Source: Massilia sp. PDC64
GTDB taxonomy: Bacteria; Pseudomonadota; Gammaproteobacteria; Burkholderiales; Burkholderiaceae_D
DNA length: 51,535 nt
Direction: 5' to 3'
Assembly: GCF_900101265.1 (NCBI RefSeq)
Contig: NZ_FMZS01000021.1
Location: 1 to 51,535, forward strand
The notes below the pieces were generated by a model that worked only from the letters and a program-made list of their open reading frames with translations, was not told the DNA's origin and searched no databases. This document shows, piece by piece, positions 50,382-51,535 of this stretch. The stretch's first letter is position 1; every line of letters starts with the position of its first letter. Position numbers and translations under genes: made by a program.

Positions 50382-51419
50382 TCAGTCGGCCCCGGACGTG
50401 GATTCGCGCACGACGAGCGTGTACGGCATCAGCTGGTGCCGCCGGTCGTAGGCGTGGCCCGCGCGCTGCGTGCGGATATGCTCGATCAGCAGCGCGACGG
50501 CGCTGCGGGCCATTTCCGTGATCGGCTGGTGAATCGTCGTCAGCTCCGGCCACACGGTCGTCGCGACGGGCGTGTCGTCGAAGCCGCAGACGGTGAGATC
50601 TTCCGGCACCTGCAGGTGCATGCCGTGCGCGACGGCGATGACGGCGGCCGCCATGTCGTCGTTGCTGGCGAAGATCGCGGTCGGCCGGGTCGGCTGGCCC
50701 AGCAGCTCGCGCGCCGCCAGCAGGCCGGAACGGTACGTGAACATCCCTTGCGCCACCCGCTCGGCGGGCACGACGAGGCCGGCCCCGCGCATCGCGTCGA
50801 TGAACGCCTGGTAGCGCAGCTGCGTCGGCGTGTGCTCCGGGTCCCCTTTGATGAAGCCGATGTCCGTGTGGCCCAGGTCCAGCAGGTGCCGCATCATCGT
50901 CAGCGCGCCTTCGTAGTCGTCGATGCGCACGGCCGACATCTGCGGCGACGGGCGCGCCGTGGCCACGGCGACCGACGGGATGCCCAGTTCCGCCAGCATC
51001 TTGACGGCGGACTTCGAGTCGCACAGCGGCGGCGGCACGAGGATGCCGTCGGCGCCGTCGTCGATCAGCCGGTCGATCGCCTTGCGCTGGCTTTTCAGGT
51101 TGTCGCAGTGCTCGAGGATCAGGTGGGCGCCGCTCTGGCCGCACTCGGTCAGCGCGCCGACGAGGAAGGCGCTGAGGAACGCCTCGCTGGGGTTGCTGTA
51201 CAACAGGCCGACGCGCAGCGTGCCGATGCGCGCGGCACGCGCCGCCACGTTGACCTCGTAATTGAGTTCGGCGATCGCGCGCATCACCTTTTCCCGGTTC
51301 TTGAGGCTGACGCTCGCATTGCCGTTGATGACGCGCGAGACCGTCATCGCGGAGACCCCGGCCTGTTGCGCCACGTCCCACACCGTCGCGCCGCCCGCTT
51401 CACGGTGCGCCGTCTTCAC
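50382..51419 (-). CDS. LacI-family transcriptional regulator
   Basis: This 345-residue repressor starts at a GTG with GGAGG five bases upstream, giving the DNA-binding region TVWDVAQQAGVSAMTVSRVINGNASVSLKNREKVMRAIAELNY with hinge helix, then a periplasmic-binding-protein-like sugar domain (LRVGLLYSNPSEAFLSAFLVGAL, FASNDDMAAAVIAVAHGM, TVCGFDDTPVATTVWPELTTI). The open frame continues upstream, but those codons belong to the preceding gene. Its start overlaps the stop of the preceding gene (GTGA), so the two are co-translated, and it may control a carbohydrate gene set beyond the window edge. Confidence 0.93.
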   Translation of the reverse strand: MKTAHREAGGATVWDVAQQAGVSAMTVSRVINGNASVSLKNREKVMRAIAELNYEVNVAARAARIGTLRVGLLYSNPSEAFLSAFLVGALTECGQSGAHLILEHCDNLKSQRKAIDRLIDDGADGILVPPPLCDSKSAVKMLAELGIPSVAVATARPSPQMSAVRIDDYEGALTMMRHLLDLGHTDIGFIKGDPEHTPTQLRYQAFIDAMRGAGLVVPAERVAQGMFTYRSGLLAARELLGQPTRPTAIFASNDDMAAAVIAVAHGMHLQVPEDLTVCGFDDTPVATTVWPELTTIHQPITEMARSAVALLIEHIRTQRAGHAYDRRHQLMPYTLVVRESTSGAD

Positions 51420-51535
51420 TTGGCCTCCGTCGAGCCGGGGCCGTCGCAGGGCAGCTTGTCCAGGTCCGCCAGCGTCCACCGGTCGCGCCAGCGCACGACC
51501 GGCTTGTCCCCTTCCCACTCGACGGGCAGCCACAC
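51416..51535 (-). CDS. C-terminal 39 residues of an unidentified protein upstream of LacI
   Basis: Reading in from the right edge, the frame is open and ends TGA overlapping the LacI GTG start. The visible end includes LPVEWEGDKPVVRWRDRW and LADLDKLPCDGPGSTEAK. The Trp-rich end could be that of a glycoside hydrolase (family 43-like enzymes often end with a similar strand), which would suit a LacI neighbour, but the fragment is too short to assign. Confidence 0.6.
   Translation of the reverse strand: MWLPVEWEGDKPVVRWRDRWTLADLDKLPCDGPGSTEAK

Noticed and set aside
1..51535. tRNA, rRNA, CRISPR, insertion sequence or phage attachment signals
   Set aside because: I found none on reading both strands; no transposase or integrase motif was seen in any credible gene.

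Overview
The window is about 51.5 kb of dense, high-GC bacterial DNA with short intergenic gaps and many ATGA/GTGA start-stop overlaps. Gene content fits a free-living aerobic betaproteobacterium: a chemosensory cluster with several transmembrane receptors, an AcoR-type sigma54 activator, PQQ and GMC dehydrogenases, an IcmF/ImpA-type T6SS locus, and LacI, LysR, MarR and TetR regulators. I infer order Burkholderiales, probably an Oxalobacteraceae (Massilia-like) genome; this rests on gene style, not on a marker gene. I saw no rRNA, tRNA, CRISPR array, insertion sequence or prophage.

Layout. 1-4221: the end of a sodium:solute symporter with a bidirectional terminator, an alpha/beta hydrolase, ilvD and a TauE/SafE exporter. 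4577-16808: one chemosensory operon (short receptor, cheY, STAS, cheA, three tandem receptors, cheW, cheR, cheB). The three receptors share almost the same signalling domain and differ by 0, 1 and 2 copies of an exact 273-bp (91-residue, 13-heptad) HAMP-type unit. 16874-20947: a lipoprotein, then a cytochrome P450 facing an amidase-TetR pair across a promoter with a perfect 10-bp-arm operator. 20933-24865: two small genes on the minus strand, then a MarR regulator with a Cys/His tail and a translationally coupled cassette (AhpD-like, glutamine amidotransferase-like, thioredoxin-like, MOSC). The same TTAGGA palindrome lies before the MarR gene and before the cassette.

24881-40243 is the most interesting part. 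An AcoR-type regulator sits between three sequence-evident sigma54 (-24/-12) promoters, each with a pair of GACA-NN-TGTC-like elements upstream. They drive (i) an exported VOC protein plus a HupE/UreJ-type membrane protein, (ii) an operon for an acetoin-dehydrogenase-like complex whose E2 is split into a free 81-aa lipoyl protein and a free catalytic domain, with its own lipoate ligase, lipoyl synthase and a two-subunit GMC oxidoreductase, and (iii) divergently, a porin, a PQQ dehydrogenase with the Asp-Tyr-Asp signature linked to lanthanide use, a cytochrome c and a XoxJ-like binding protein. I read this as one regulon that oxidises an alcohol or diol in the periplasm and cleaves the resulting ketone or oxo product to acyl-CoA inside the cell. 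2,3-Butanediol to acetoin is the simplest guess, but the substrate is not proven by the sequence.

40245-51535: a membrane protein of unknown function diverges from a satellite T6SS operon (M15 peptidase, tssM, tagF, OmpA-like, tssA). Then come a LysR regulator, an atypical SDR, a LacI regulator and the end of an unidentified gene that overlaps the LacI start.
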